64,000 nucleotides of DNA from Sulfuricurvum sp. (GTDB lineage Bacteria > Campylobacterota > Campylobacteria > Campylobacterales > Sulfurimonadaceae), in NCBI GenBank assembly GCA_020721585.1, contig DYMK01000002.1:62001-126000 (forward strand). The letters are read 5' to 3'. Positions 33,766 through 42,695 of the stretch are shown one piece after another. The translations under genes and the position numbers were made by a program. Numbering within the stretch: position 1 is the first letter of the stretch; each line of letters begins with the position of its first letter. The notes beneath the pieces were generated by a model. It saw only the letters and a list, made by a program, of their open reading frames with translations. It was not told the origin of the DNA and made no database searches.

Positions 33766-35969
33766 CGCTCTCCCCTCTTTTGCGATCTACCTCTCTTCGT
33801 CACGATTTTTGGGGTGGGATGGCAGCGATGTTGGTCGCCCTTCCCGCCGCGATTGCGTTTGGAGTGAGTGTGTATGCCCCCTTGGGGGGAGATTATGCCA
33901 CCTATGGAGCCATTGCGGGGATTTTAGGGGTGAGCATTTTGGGGATTATTGCCCCGTTATTGGGGGGAACCTCTCGCCTTATCTCTGCTCCTAGCGCACC
34001 TGCGGCAGCGGTTCTATCAGCATTTGCCTTGGAATATACGACTGCTGGGATAACCGCTTCGAGTGTTTTTGTCATGTTAATGCTCATTGGGGTCTTCGCG
34101 GGAGTTTTTCAACTTCTCTTTGGGCGCATCGGATTGGGACAACTGATTAAATATATCCCTTTTCCGGTGGTGAGTGGGTATCTTAGCGGGGTGGGATTGG
34201 TCATCATCACCTCCCAATTGCCCAATTTTGTTGGTTCTCCCCATGGAGAGCATTTTTGGCAATCACTTCAGCGCCCTTTTATGTGGCAGTGGCAAAGTCT
34301 CCTCATCGGGGGGATGACCCTCTTTACCATGATGATGGGAGATAAATGGTTTCGCTCGTTTCCTACGGTCATCATCGCTTTTATCGTGGGGATTATGACG
34401 TATGCCTTTTTGGGATGGTGTGATCCTACGGTATTTCTACCGCAAAGCACCCTTATTGTCGGATCTATCAGTGAACAGGGGAGTTTTCCCATTCTCCAAA
34501 GCATCACCGATCGGTTAGTGGGGGTCGTGGAGCTATCGCAATTAAGCTTTGAACGGATCCTTCTCCCCTCCCTCACCCTTGCCACATTGCTCTCGATTGA
34601 TACGCTAAAAACGTCTATCATTGTGGATTCGATGACCCATACGTTTAATGATCCCAACCAAGAACTCATGGCGCAAGGGGTCGCCAATACCGCCAGTGCT
34701 ATGTTGGGGGGGATGAGTGGATCGGGGACGATGGGACCTACGATGGTCAATCTCTCCAGTGGGGCAACCTCCAACCTCTCAGGTTTGTTTGAGGGGATAC
34801 TCTCCCTGATCGCTTTTTTGGTATGGGGGGCGTTTATCGGATGGATCCCCATCGCAGCATTGGCAGGAATTTTGATCGTGGTGGGGTTTCGGATGATTGA
34901 TCCTCACAGTGTCAAACTCTTACGCTCCCAAACGACTGTGTTTGATTTTTGCATCATTGTGATCGTTGCCCTGACTGCCTTAAGTGTAAGTTTGATTGCC
35001 GCTGCGGGGGTGGGATTGGTGTTAGCCATGATACTGTATCTGATGCGACAGATGGGAGAATCGATTCTTTATCGTCAATTGGATGGGAATGAGGTTCACA
35101 GCAAAATTATCCGTAATCATATCAAAGAGCGTATTCTCCATGCACAAGGGGAGTTATTATGTGTGTATGAGTTGCAAGGGAGCCTCTTTTTTGGGACGGC
35201 ACACCAATTGTACGCGATGCTTAAAAATGATCTTCCCGATAAAAAATACCTTATTTTGGATATGAAACGGGTCGAAACGGTCGATCTGACCGCTGCCCAT
35301 GTTTTGCTTCAGCTTAAAGATATACTGCATGAACGGGGGGGATATTTGTTACTCTCCCGTTTGCCCCATAAGCTCCCCAGTGGAGAAGATTTGGAACGGT
35401 ATTTTCACCACGTCGGAGTACTCAAACACCTCTCCCCTGCGATGATTTTTGATAATTTGGATGAAGCGGTGGAGTGGGTGGAGGAACGTATGTTACGTGA
35501 TACGTCCCCTCATGTCCCCTCTGCGGAGATGTTATCCCTTAATCAATTTGATCTCTTTAAGGAACGGCGCAGTGACACGTTAGAAGAGATTGAAAAACTT
35601 TTGGAGTCCCAATGGTACAAAAAAGGGGAGCGAATCTACTCCCAAGGGGAATCGAGTGGGGAGATATTTTTGATCCGTCAAGGGCGCGTCCGCCTTTTAC
35701 TCCCCTCTTCCCATGGGGAAAAAAGTATCCATTTGGGGACGTATGAAGAGGGGAACTTTTTTGGGGAATTTTCATTTTTAGAAGGAACTTCGCACTATAC
35801 CCACAGTGTTGCGGAACGGGATACCCATCTTTACCGTATCTCCCGCGAAGCGTTTGATCTTTTTGCCCAACATCACAAAAAAGCCTCGTTGCACTTTATG
35901 CAGTCCCTTGCGACCGTATTAGCCCAACGGCTTCGCCTCACCCGTTCGGAATTGGGGGATGAGGTGTAA
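33762..35969 (+). CDS. SulP-family anion transporter with STAS and cyclic-nucleotide-binding domains
   Basis: The 735-residue inner-membrane protein has about 11-12 helices (~20-420) with SulP features (LPAAIAFGVSVYAPLGG, ISAPSAPAAAVL, GGMSGSGTMGPTMVNLSSG), a STAS domain (~440-560; YLILDMKRVETVDLTAA) and a C-terminal cNMP-binding domain (~605-720; GEIFLIRQGRVRLL, EEGNFFGEFSFLEG). SulP proteins carry sulfate, bicarbonate or other anions; the substrate cannot be read from sequence. The fused cNMP domain suggests allosteric control. Co-transcribed with ppk2. Confidence 0.9.
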   Translation: MTLSPLLRSTSLRHDFWGGMAAMLVALPAAIAFGVSVYAPLGGDYATYGAIAGILGVSILGIIAPLLGGTSRLISAPSAPAAAVLSAFALEYTTAGITASSVFVMLMLIGVFAGVFQLLFGRIGLGQLIKYIPFPVVSGYLSGVGLVIITSQLPNFVGSPHGEHFWQSLQRPFMWQWQSLLIGGMTLFTMMMGDKWFRSFPTVIIAFIVGIMTYAFLGWCDPTVFLPQSTLIVGSISEQGSFPILQSITDRLVGVVELSQLSFERILLPSLTLATLLSIDTLKTSIIVDSMTHTFNDPNQELMAQGVANTASAMLGGMSGSGTMGPTMVNLSSGATSNLSGLFEGILSLIAFLVWGAFIGWIPIAALAGILIVVGFRMIDPHSVKLLRSQTTVFDFCIIVIVALTALSVSLIAAAGVGLVLAMILYLMRQMGESILYRQLDGNEVHSKIIRNHIKERILHAQGELLCVYELQGSLFFGTAHQLYAMLKNDLPDKKYLILDMKRVETVDLTAAHVLLQLKDILHERGGYLLLSRLPHKLPSGEDLERYFHHVGVLKHLSPAMIFDNLDEAVEWVEERMLRDTSPHVPSAEMLSLNQFDLFKERRSDTLEEIEKLLESQWYKKGERIYSQGESSGEIFLIRQGRVRLLLPSSHGEKSIHLGTYEEGNFFGEFSFLEGTSHYTHSVAERDTHLYRISREAFDLFAQHHKKASLHFMQSLATVLAQRLRLTRSELGDEV

Positions 35970-36052
35970 AATAACTCAAAATATCACAAATCAAACACTT
36001 TTTTTAGCTATTCACAAAAAAAGTAGTACAATGTCTCTAGCGAATTTGTAAA

Positions 36053-36090
36053 ATATTATATTATATTATATTATATTATATTATATTATA
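36053..36090 (+). repeat. ATATT pentanucleotide microsatellite
   Basis: Seven full tandem copies of ATATT (36053-36087) plus a partial one, running into the TATAAT box at 36087-36092. It lies just upstream of the roadblock-like gene. Tandem repeats of this sort slip during replication and can change promoter spacing. Confidence 0.95.
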
Positions 36091-36092
36091 AT
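36087..36092 (+). promoter_or_regulatory. -10 box abutting the ATATT microsatellite
   Basis: TATTATAATTTTCG contains TATAAT 31 bases before the ATG at 36123, with AAGGGG at 36112-36117 as ribosome site. A second box, TACAAT at 36027-36032, lies upstream of the microsatellite, so the repeat is either in the promoter spacer or in the leader. Confidence 0.5.
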
Positions 36093-36122
36093 TTTCGCAT
36101 AAACTTATTTAAGGGGTACTGT

Positions 36123-36479
36123 ATGATTTTAGATAACATTGATGGTGTGTTGGCGGAGGTTCTTTCACTTAATGGCGCGTTAGCAGCTTCAGTAATTGAT
36201 TGGAAAAGTGGTATGACGTTGGGGATGAAAAACAATAGTAATTTTGATATTGAGCTAGCTTCAGCAGGAAATTCTGAAGTGGTTAAAGCAAAAATGGCAA
36301 CCATGCGAAGCTTGGGTCTTCACGGAGCTATTGATGATATTCTTATCACGTTAACTGACCAATTACACATTATCAAAATGGTTCCATCTGCCCCTGAATT
36401 GTGTGTCTATCTTGCTTTGGATGCAAATAAAGCTAATTTAGCATTGGCACGAAATAAGCTACAAACAATTATCAAATAG
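36123..36479 (+). CDS. roadblock/LC7-like small protein
   Basis: A 118-residue cytosolic protein with an alpha-beta layout of the roadblock/LC7 fold: a first helix (NIDGVLAEVLSL), strand LAASVIDWKSGMTLG, a long helix (SEVVKAKMATMRSL), strands DDILITLTDQLHIIKMV and LCVYLALDA, last helix. Such proteins are dimeric regulators of small GTPases or signalling hubs (MglB-like). No MglA-type GTPase is adjacent. It is followed by a GAF-receiver gene. The roadblock call is by fold pattern and moderately sure. Confidence 0.65.
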   Translation: MILDNIDGVLAEVLSLNGALAASVIDWKSGMTLGMKNNSNFDIELASAGNSEVVKAKMATMRSLGLHGAIDDILITLTDQLHIIKMVPSAPELCVYLALDANKANLALARNKLQTIIK

Positions 36480-36488
36480 CTTTGTGCT

Positions 36489-36518
36489 GTCTTTTGAGCT
36501 AAAAATGGCTCAAAAGAC
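36489..36518 (+). terminator. hairpin after the roadblock-like gene
   Basis: GTCTTTTGAGC and GCTCAAAAGAC form perfect 11-base arms around an eight-base loop, starting ten bases after the stop. It may end or attenuate transcription before the response-regulator gene. Only a short T stretch follows. Confidence 0.5.
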
Positions 36519-36537
36519 TTTGCATTCTTCAAAAAAT

Positions 36538-36574
36538 AATCTAAAAAGGTAATTCTTTCTTATCTTTTTAGATT
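36538..36574 (+). promoter_or_regulatory. second hairpin between roadblock-like and GAF-receiver genes
   Basis: AATCTAAAAAGGTAA pairs with TTATCTTTTTAGATT at 14 of 15 positions around a seven-base loop, ending 32 bases before the next ATG. It could be a terminator (T-rich right arm) or a leader structure controlling the downstream gene. Confidence 0.4.
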
Positions 36575-36606
36575 TATCCATCCCTTTTTAACAAAGAAGT
36601 TACTTT

Positions 36607-37710
36607 ATGGATTTTACCCAAATTATAGCACCATTACGAGAGAACAAAAGAGATGCAGTAGCCATCCACCGTTTGATAAAAGAGGCAGTGGGAGCTAAAG
36701 TAGTTGATATTCTTTTTTACGATGAAAAAGAGAATATTTTTTTTGACAAGGTCAGTAAAATTACCATTCATGCTAGTTTTTTGGATGAATCGAGTCTCTT
36801 AGGGTATATTTTGACGGAAAAAAGAGCGTATTTTACGACAAATATACTCGGGGAGAAGCGGTATAACTTTGCTATTGATAATCCCTTTAAGATAGAGATG
36901 AAAAATCAGATTATTATCCCTATCCTTCGCAATAAAACAATTAAGGGAATTATCCGATTTTCACAGCTTCCAATAGGATTTTCTTATGAGGATTATCGAC
37001 ATCTTGCGGTAGTCTTACCCATATTTGAGGAGATTTTTTTCGATACGATTCACAGTATCTATGATACGGTTCCTCAAAAAGTTGAAAGGGTAAAAATTTT
37101 TAATATTGTTAACCAAATGCGCCGATTATTTGAAACACTTTTGGAAAATATTACTGATCCGGAAGTGGAAAAACTCATTGCTGCAGGCGAAGAGAATATT
37201 GAGACGATTCTGACGTATCTCAATCCTAACACTACCAATGTCGCTAATATTAAAAAAGAACTTCAGCAATTAAATCAACAAAAAAATCGCCTTTGTCTTA
37301 ACGTATTAATTGCTGATGATGTTCGTATTAATGTACAGATTCTTAATGCGATACTTTCAGAGGAGGAGAGTGTTGATAAAATCTTTTTTGCGTATGATGG
37401 GATAGAAGCGATTAAGGTCATTGAAAACGCGTACAATAATAATCACAGGATTGGCATTTTTTTTCTTGATCACCATATGCCAGGGTTAACGGGGACGCAG
37501 ATTGCAGAAAAACTGAAAGGGAAACACTATTTTGAGGATAAGATTAGTATTGTCTCGATTACCAATGATCCAGAAGCTATTGCTAAAAAAAATTATCTAT
37601 ATGATTATCATATCTCTAAACCTTTCAAAAAAGAGAAAGTAAAAGAGATCATTCATAAAATCAAAATAGATCATTTCAGCGTTGAAGAGGAAAAGAAAAA
37701 GGTGTGTTAA
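36607..37710 (+). CDS. GAF-like sensor protein with C-terminal receiver domain
   Basis: A 367-residue protein. Residues ~10-160 look like a GAF-type sensor; a helical linker with LNQQKNR coiled coil follows; residues ~233-350 are a receiver domain with acidic pair IADDVR, phospho-acceptor FFLDHHMPGLTG, switch SITND and conserved Lys in ISKPF. A REC at the C-terminus without an output domain suggests a relay or docking partner. It follows the roadblock-like gene, so the two may form a signalling pair. Base composition is more AT-rich than in the flanking genes. Ends in a Lys-rich tail. Confidence 0.8.
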   Translation: MDFTQIIAPLRENKRDAVAIHRLIKEAVGAKVVDILFYDEKENIFFDKVSKITIHASFLDESSLLGYILTEKRAYFTTNILGEKRYNFAIDNPFKIEMKNQIIIPILRNKTIKGIIRFSQLPIGFSYEDYRHLAVVLPIFEEIFFDTIHSIYDTVPQKVERVKIFNIVNQMRRLFETLLENITDPEVEKLIAAGEENIETILTYLNPNTTNVANIKKELQQLNQQKNRLCLNVLIADDVRINVQILNAILSEEESVDKIFFAYDGIEAIKVIENAYNNNHRIGIFFLDHHMPGLTGTQIAEKLKGKHYFEDKISIVSITNDPEAIAKKNYLYDYHISKPFKKEKVKEIIHKIKIDHFSVEEEKKKVC

Positions 37711-37767
37711 TTTTTTTCCTCCAACTTTGCATATTTACATGCTTTTAAGTTGCCGTTGAGTTTTGTT

Positions 37768-37787
37768 ATTCCCGCAAAAGCGGGAAG
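37768..37787. repeat. dRS3-like palindrome, one base off
   Basis: ATTCCC-GCAAAAGC-GGGAAG: the last arm base is changed but inner pairing CCCGC/GCGGG is intact. It lies between convergent genes (GAF-receiver and thrC) and may serve as a shared terminator; it overlaps the last bases before the thrC stop. Confidence 0.75.
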
Positions 37788-37792
37788 CTAGC

Positions 37793-39265
37793 TTATAAAA
37801 ACGCCAAAATTTCCTGTTCAATGTCCGCTTTATCGATCACCGTTGCTTGGGTGATAGGCTTGGTAAAGAGTCCTTGAATCATCGCAGGGATGGCGATATG
37901 CGCCGTTTGACTGATCGTATGCAGCGCATCACTATCGGATTGGTTGTTTGCACCGCCTAAGGCATGGGCGATGGTTGGGGAAAATTTCGTCCATTCCGCG
38001 GTGGAATAGACGATGGTTTTAAGCGGTTGGGTCGCACAGCAATCGTACGCCTTAAAACAGGTGGCTGTATGGGGATCCATGAGATACCCTTGCTGTGTAT
38101 ACGCCTCTTTAATGTAGGCTTTCCCCTCATCGCCATTGCAATAATCGGCTGAAAAGAGGGTTTGGAGGCGCATGGTCTCATCATCACTTAGGGCGTAACA
38201 ACGCTCTTTGTCCAATTTTTCCATCAATACTTTGGTGCGTTGATCCCCAAAAAGGTCAAATAAAATCCGTTCAACATTGCTAGAGACCAAAATATCCATC
38301 GCAGGCGAAGTGGTCGAGACCACTTGTTGGTTGCGTAAATCGTAACGTCCGGTGTTGATCAGACGGGTAAGGACATTGTTTTCATTGGAGGCAATGATGA
38401 TTTTTTCCACCGGAAGCCCCATTTGATAGGCATAATACCCCCCAAGCGCATTTCCAAAATTCCCGCTTGGGACATCCAAATAGACCTTTTCCCCCATCGT
38501 GATGACGTTGTGACGCACCAGTTCAAGATAGCTGTGGATGTGATAAATGATCTGAAAAATAATCCGCCCGAAATTGACCGAATTGGCCGCGGAGAGGGCA
38601 ATGTTTTTGGCTTTGAGGGTGGATTTAAAACTCTCCGATCCCAAAAGGTGCTTTAACGCCCGTTGCGCATCGTCAAAATCGCCATGAATCCCGATCACTT
38701 TGAGATTCGGGGCATCTTCGGTCACCATTTGGAGGCGTTGCACATCGGAAGTTCCCCCATTCGGATAGAGGCACGCCACGCGTACATTGGGACGATTCTT
38801 AAAGGTCTCCAGTGCAGCGGGGCCCGTATCGCCACTGGTTGCGGCTAAAATCAGGTACTCTTGATTCCGTTTTTGGGCAATCGAAGAGAGCAACACCCCA
38901 AAAGGTTGTAATGCCATATCTTTGAACGCACGGGTAGGCCCATGGTACAACTCACTCACATACAAATCTTCCAAAACTTTGACCACGGGGACAGGATTGG
39001 AGGGATCATCGAATCCATCATACAGTGCCAAGGCTTCATCCATAACGCTTTCATCAATATCAATCTGTAACGTCGTGAGTAAATCTTTTGCCAACGTTTT
39101 GTACGAAGAATCCAAATGTCGGGTCAAAAAAGCTTCCCCCAACGTAGGCAGCTCTTTGGGGACATACAACCCACCAAAAGAGGCTATGGGGCTTAAAATT
39201 GCCTCCGAAAAAGTCACTTCACTGGAATGGACTCCATCGTTTCCGCGTGTTTCAATAAATTTCAT
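37793..39265 (-). CDS. thrC: threonine synthase
   Basis: The protein is a PLP enzyme converting O-phosphohomoserine to threonine. The 490-residue product has the type-2 layout: SFGGLYVPKELP near residue 30, YHGPTRAFKDMALQPFG near 103 (PLP-binding Lys), LAATSGDTGPAAL, VPSGNFGNALGGYYA and HTATCFKAYD. The ATG at 39263-39265 (MKFIETRGNDG) fits the family start; the frame runs 14 codons further. Single gene, facing an upstream hairpin. Confidence 0.95.
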   Translation of the reverse strand: MKFIETRGNDGVHSSEVTFSEAILSPIASFGGLYVPKELPTLGEAFLTRHLDSSYKTLAKDLLTTLQIDIDESVMDEALALYDGFDDPSNPVPVVKVLEDLYVSELYHGPTRAFKDMALQPFGVLLSSIAQKRNQEYLILAATSGDTGPAALETFKNRPNVRVACLYPNGGTSDVQRLQMVTEDAPNLKVIGIHGDFDDAQRALKHLLGSESFKSTLKAKNIALSAANSVNFGRIIFQIIYHIHSYLELVRHNVITMGEKVYLDVPSGNFGNALGGYYAYQMGLPVEKIIIASNENNVLTRLINTGRYDLRNQQVVSTTSPAMDILVSSNVERILFDLFGDQRTKVLMEKLDKERCYALSDDETMRLQTLFSADYCNGDEGKAYIKEAYTQQGYLMDPHTATCFKAYDCCATQPLKTIVYSTAEWTKFSPTIAHALGGANNQSDSDALHTISQTAHIAIPAMIQGLFTKPITQATVIDKADIEQEILAFL

Positions 39266-39381
39266 GGTTACATTTCCCCAAGTAAAAAAGTGGGGAATTA
39301 TAGCCAAGGGTCACTCACGCTTGGCTTAGAGGGGGATGATCTACGTCATTCCCTTTACGTCGAAGAACCATTTTTACGCTT

Positions 39382-39834
39382 TTATTTTTTCCCCGCATCG
39401 TCCAAAAGCAAAAAGAGTTTTAACTCCCCTTGCATCTGAGTAGAGAGGCTATCCCACCGTCTTTGGATACGGCGCAATCGCGCGAGTTTCCCTTTACGTG
39501 TGGAAACCTCAATATCCCGAACCAAATAGTGATACCGAACCAGCTCTTTGGTGCGTTGGGAAATCAGGGGACAGCGACGAATAATATGCCAACTGAGTTC
39601 TTCATGATTGGTAAAACTGTACGTCCCATCCCGTTGATCCTCTTCGTCTTGATACGCGCAAAACGGTTTCCCGATGTCATGGAGCAGTGCGGGGATGATA
39701 AAGCGGTACTGAGAATGTTTCAATGCCATGTAGGCTACTTTAAGGGTATGCCCCAATACCCCATAACGATGGTACCGATTTTGGGTAAAAAGCAGCGTTG
39801 TCCAAAAAACTTTTCCAAAAACAGGGTTTATCAC
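39382..39834 (-). CDS. HD-domain protein
   Basis: A 150-residue protein with HD phosphohydrolase residues: YGVLGHTLKV (His), ALLHDIGKPF (His-Asp) and a later Asp in FLLLDDAG. HD domains cleave phosphate esters of nucleotides, cyclic dinucleotides or tRNA. Compact and without other domains. It overlaps the upstream esterase-HD fusion gene by ATGA; the two are surely co-translated. Confidence 0.8.
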   Translation of the reverse strand: MINPVFGKVFWTTLLFTQNRYHRYGVLGHTLKVAYMALKHSQYRFIIPALLHDIGKPFCAYQDEEDQRDGTYSFTNHEELSWHIIRRCPLISQRTKELVRYHYLVRDIEVSTRKGKLARLRRIQRRWDSLSTQMQGELKLFLLLDDAGKK

Positions 39835-40934
39835 GGGGTAGTCACCGCATCATAATCCTGAATTTTTTGGTGTAATTGCGCAGAGAGGTGCTTTGATGCA
39901 GGGTGCAACGCCTCCCAAATTTTTTGGGCTTCATCACGATAAGAGGCTTTTTTCGCAACACTCCAATGGGGGGGAACGCCCGTAAGATTGGTGATACGAT
40001 CGGAAAGTTTGACACACCACACCCAGTGCGGTTGGGTTTGAATCCGTAATAAAGAATCCTCCATTTGGGCGGATTTATCCCCTAAATCGGTATTTTTGGT
40101 CAGTGCCACTACCCCATTGGCAATTTCTTCCCCAAACGCTTCGTGAATCTCCTCATACGTGATGGCCGTATCTTCGATGGTATCATGTAACAACGCTACG
40201 ATAAGGGCATTTTCTTCCTCTTCTTTGGGAAAAGCATCGTTACGCATCCCTACCATGGTGTGGATTGCAACGCTCATAAGGTGGTGTAAATAGGGCAATC
40301 CCATAGGGGTTTTTTGATCTCCATGCGCTTTGGCAGCAAAAGTGATAGCCTCCACAAGTCGTTGGGAATCCCAATGGGAGGGGAGATTAAAAAAAGTTTT
40401 AATGGTCGAAATATGGCGTTCAATCCCCTGAAAACTGTGATTTCCCCCCTCTTCTACGATAAGGGAGGCTTCGGATAGGGTCTCAAGGGCATCCCGATAA
40501 TCCAACACCTCATCACCACTTTGGAGCAATACCAAGAGACGATCAAAGGGGATACTTTCCGGTCGTAATGAGAGAAGCAATTCCAAATGGGATCGATTCC
40601 ACTCAAATCCGCTCCCATCGTAATAATTTTCCCCCTCCCCTAACGCCTCTTCAAGACTCGTATAGGGACGGAGCGCAGGATTAATGAGTACCGCTTTAAG
40701 ACCATATTTTTGGGCTAAATGAAGCGCGTAAAATCCCCCTAAAGAGCTTCCTATGAGAGAGACCGTGTCATTACGGGAAAAATTTTCAATGAGATCAGAG
40801 AGGGTGGAAATGGCCAGCTTAGGATTGGTGGGCAACGAGGGGGCGATATACCCCTCTTCTGCAAAAAAAGGGCGTAAGGCTTTAGCTTTGGACCCCTCAC
40901 CACTGCTCCCAAATCCGTGAATATAGATAATCAT
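39831..40934 (-). CDS. YqiA-like alpha/beta esterase fused to an HD domain
   Basis: A 367-residue two-domain protein. Residues ~1-185 are a YqiA/UPF0227-type esterase: YIHGFGSSGEG, nucleophile SLIGSSLGGFYAL, acid in LQSGDEVLDY, catalytic His in GGNHSFQG. Residues ~190-350 are an HD domain like the hydrolase part of RelA/SpoT: PYLHHLMSVA, VALLHDTIEDT, VKLSDRITNL. Such a fusion is unusual. It lies 12 bases after the DUF1566 gene with CAAAGGAGC as ribosome site and overlaps a second HD gene. Confidence 0.85.
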   Translation of the reverse strand: MIIYIHGFGSSGEGSKAKALRPFFAEEGYIAPSLPTNPKLAISTLSDLIENFSRNDTVSLIGSSLGGFYALHLAQKYGLKAVLINPALRPYTSLEEALGEGENYYDGSGFEWNRSHLELLLSLRPESIPFDRLLVLLQSGDEVLDYRDALETLSEASLIVEEGGNHSFQGIERHISTIKTFFNLPSHWDSQRLVEAITFAAKAHGDQKTPMGLPYLHHLMSVAIHTMVGMRNDAFPKEEEENALIVALLHDTIEDTAITYEEIHEAFGEEIANGVVALTKNTDLGDKSAQMEDSLLRIQTQPHWVWCVKLSDRITNLTGVPPHWSVAKKASYRDEAQKIWEALHPASKHLSAQLHQKIQDYDAVTTP

Positions 40935-40946
40935 AAAGCTCCTTTG

Positions 40947-41474
40947 TTATTTGACTTCAGGGATAATATTGGTAATTACCCCTAAAGCAACTTTGAGTTT
41001 TCCTTTTTTGTGAAGGCGCATAAGCATCTCTATATCCAAAGGTTCCCCTTTGACACATCGAACGTAATTGGTCGCGCTTTTAGGATAGACACCCTCATTG
41101 CCCGTATAAAAATAGACCCCAAACGCATACTCAGTATCATTGTCATGGCTTGAGGCAGACCAATAGTGATCCGATACGCTGTTGGTTATCCCTTTCAAAA
41201 GATAAGGGTCACCACTTTTGGTACTGTCCACTAACGTAACGAGTTCATAAATAGTGGGCAATCGCCAACCCTCTTCTCCCTCTAACGTTAGCGCAGAGCA
41301 ATACCCTTTTGCCCCTTCCCAATCGTGTTCCACACTGCTAGCTTCAGTCGTATCTTGCCATGATAGACCCGTGACCGAGTCTTTGGCGATCCCATTTTGG
41401 CTCATTATCTTCGCATTTGCCACACCATTGATCAATGTGACCATCACCCCTATAACGACTAGTGTGTGTTTCAC
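40947..41474 (-). CDS. DUF1566-family periplasmic protein
   Basis: A 175-residue protein with a signal peptide (MKHTLVVIGVMVTLINGVANA). The mature part carries the DUF1566/Lcl-C pattern: DSVTGLSWQDT, AKGYCSALTLEGEEGWRLPTI, YELVTLVD, YWSASSHDND and NYVRCVKG. Two Cys may form a disulfide. The family is found in surface and secreted proteins with unknown roles. Located between fbaA (30-base gap) and the esterase-HD gene. Confidence 0.82.
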   Translation of the reverse strand: MKHTLVVIGVMVTLINGVANAKIMSQNGIAKDSVTGLSWQDTTEASSVEHDWEGAKGYCSALTLEGEEGWRLPTIYELVTLVDSTKSGDPYLLKGITNSVSDHYWSASSHDNDTEYAFGVYFYTGNEGVYPKSATNYVRCVKGEPLDIEMLMRLHKKGKLKVALGVITNIIPEVK

Positions 41475-41504
41475 GATCTTCTCCTCTGTACCTTTTAGGG
41501 TATT

Positions 41505-42584
41505 TTAATTACGATCGATGGCGTTAAGATCACTAAAAGCGACTTTGACCCGATTTACCAACGTTTTTTGCCCTTCACGGAGCCATTTACGAGGGTCATA
41601 ATATTTTTTATTGGGTTTATCCTCCCCATCAGGATTACCGATTTGCCCTTGCAAATACCCCTCATAGTGGAGATAATAAGCTTTGACCCCTTCCCATGTT
41701 GCCCACTGCGTATCGGTGTCAATGTTCATTTTGATCACCCCATAGCCAATGGCTTCACGAATTTCTTCTAACGTAGACCCTGATCCCCCATGAAACACAA
41801 AATTAACCGGTTTGGGAGCCGTATTGAATTTTTCTTCGATGTATTTTTGAGAGTTGTCCAAAATGGTCGGCGTAAGGACAACATTACCGGGTTTGTAGAC
41901 CCCATGAACGTTCCCAAATGAAGCAGCAATGGTGAAGTTTTGACTCACCGCAGAGAGTTGCTCGTACGCATACGCAACCTCTTCAGGCTGGGTATAGAGA
42001 AGTGCATTATCGATATTGGTGTTATCCACCCCATCTTCTTCCCCCCCTGTGACCCCAAGCTCAATCTCCAAGGTCATCCCAATACGATCCATCCGTTTCA
42101 TATACTCCACACACGTCGCCACATTCTCTTCTAAAGGCTCTTCGGAGAGATCCAACATATGAGAGCTAAACAACGGTTTGCCGTGCATTTGAAAATGGGC
42201 TTCTCCTGCCATCAACAACGTATCAATCCATGGGAGTAAATGGCGTGCAGCATGATCCGTATGCAATACCACGGGGATTCCATACGCCTCTGCCATCGCA
42301 TGAACGTGCATTGCGCCTGCAATCGCCCCGACAATCGCCGCTTTTTCATGTGCGTTGCTTAACCCTTTACCCGCATAATAACTCGCACCCCCATTGGAGA
42401 ACTGAATAATTACGGGAGAATTGACCTCTTTTGCCGCTTCAAGCACCCCATTAATCGAATCGGTATTGACCACATTCACCGCTGGAAGGGCGAAACCTTC
42501 TTCTTTGGCGATTCTAAAAAGGGTTTGTAAATCGTCGCCAAATACGACACCTGGTTTGATTGAGTCTAAAATACGGTTGGACAT
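41505..42584 (-). CDS. fbaA: class II fructose-bisphosphate aldolase
   Basis: The protein cleaves or forms fructose 1,6-bisphosphate with zinc. The 359-residue product has PAVNVVNTDSINGVL, VVLHTDHAARHLLPWID (Asp and metal His), LEIELGVTGGEEDGVDN, FGNVHGVYKPGNV, FVFHGGSGST and MNIDTDTQWATW, matching the E. coli FbaA type. The ATG at 42582-42584 with GGAG is chosen over the ATG at 42617. First gene of a minus-strand operon. Confidence 0.96.
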   Translation of the reverse strand: MSNRILDSIKPGVVFGDDLQTLFRIAKEEGFALPAVNVVNTDSINGVLEAAKEVNSPVIIQFSNGGASYYAGKGLSNAHEKAAIVGAIAGAMHVHAMAEAYGIPVVLHTDHAARHLLPWIDTLLMAGEAHFQMHGKPLFSSHMLDLSEEPLEENVATCVEYMKRMDRIGMTLEIELGVTGGEEDGVDNTNIDNALLYTQPEEVAYAYEQLSAVSQNFTIAASFGNVHGVYKPGNVVLTPTILDNSQKYIEEKFNTAPKPVNFVFHGGSGSTLEEIREAIGYGVIKMNIDTDTQWATWEGVKAYYLHYEGYLQGQIGNPDGEDKPNKKYYDPRKWLREGQKTLVNRVKVAFSDLNAIDRN

Positions 42585-42616
42585 GAGACGCTCCATAATG
42601 AATAAAAATAGCCCCA

Positions 42617-42622
42617 ATTATA
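42617..42622 (-). promoter_or_regulatory. -10 box of the fbaA operon
   Basis: On the minus strand ACTGCTATAATTGG has a perfect TATAAT 33 bases before the fbaA start codon. The -35 region is weak. Confidence 0.5.
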
Positions 42623-42695
42623 GCAGTTTAGACCCCTCATGCACTTTAGCTGTGCTAAAATTATCCCTATAGTGTCGCATAAGGAGCAAACGAAA

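Noticed and set aside
34268-34852. A 194-codon minus-strand open frame inside the SulP gene
   Set aside because: It lies entirely under the membrane helices of the transporter and shows no start signal or domain.
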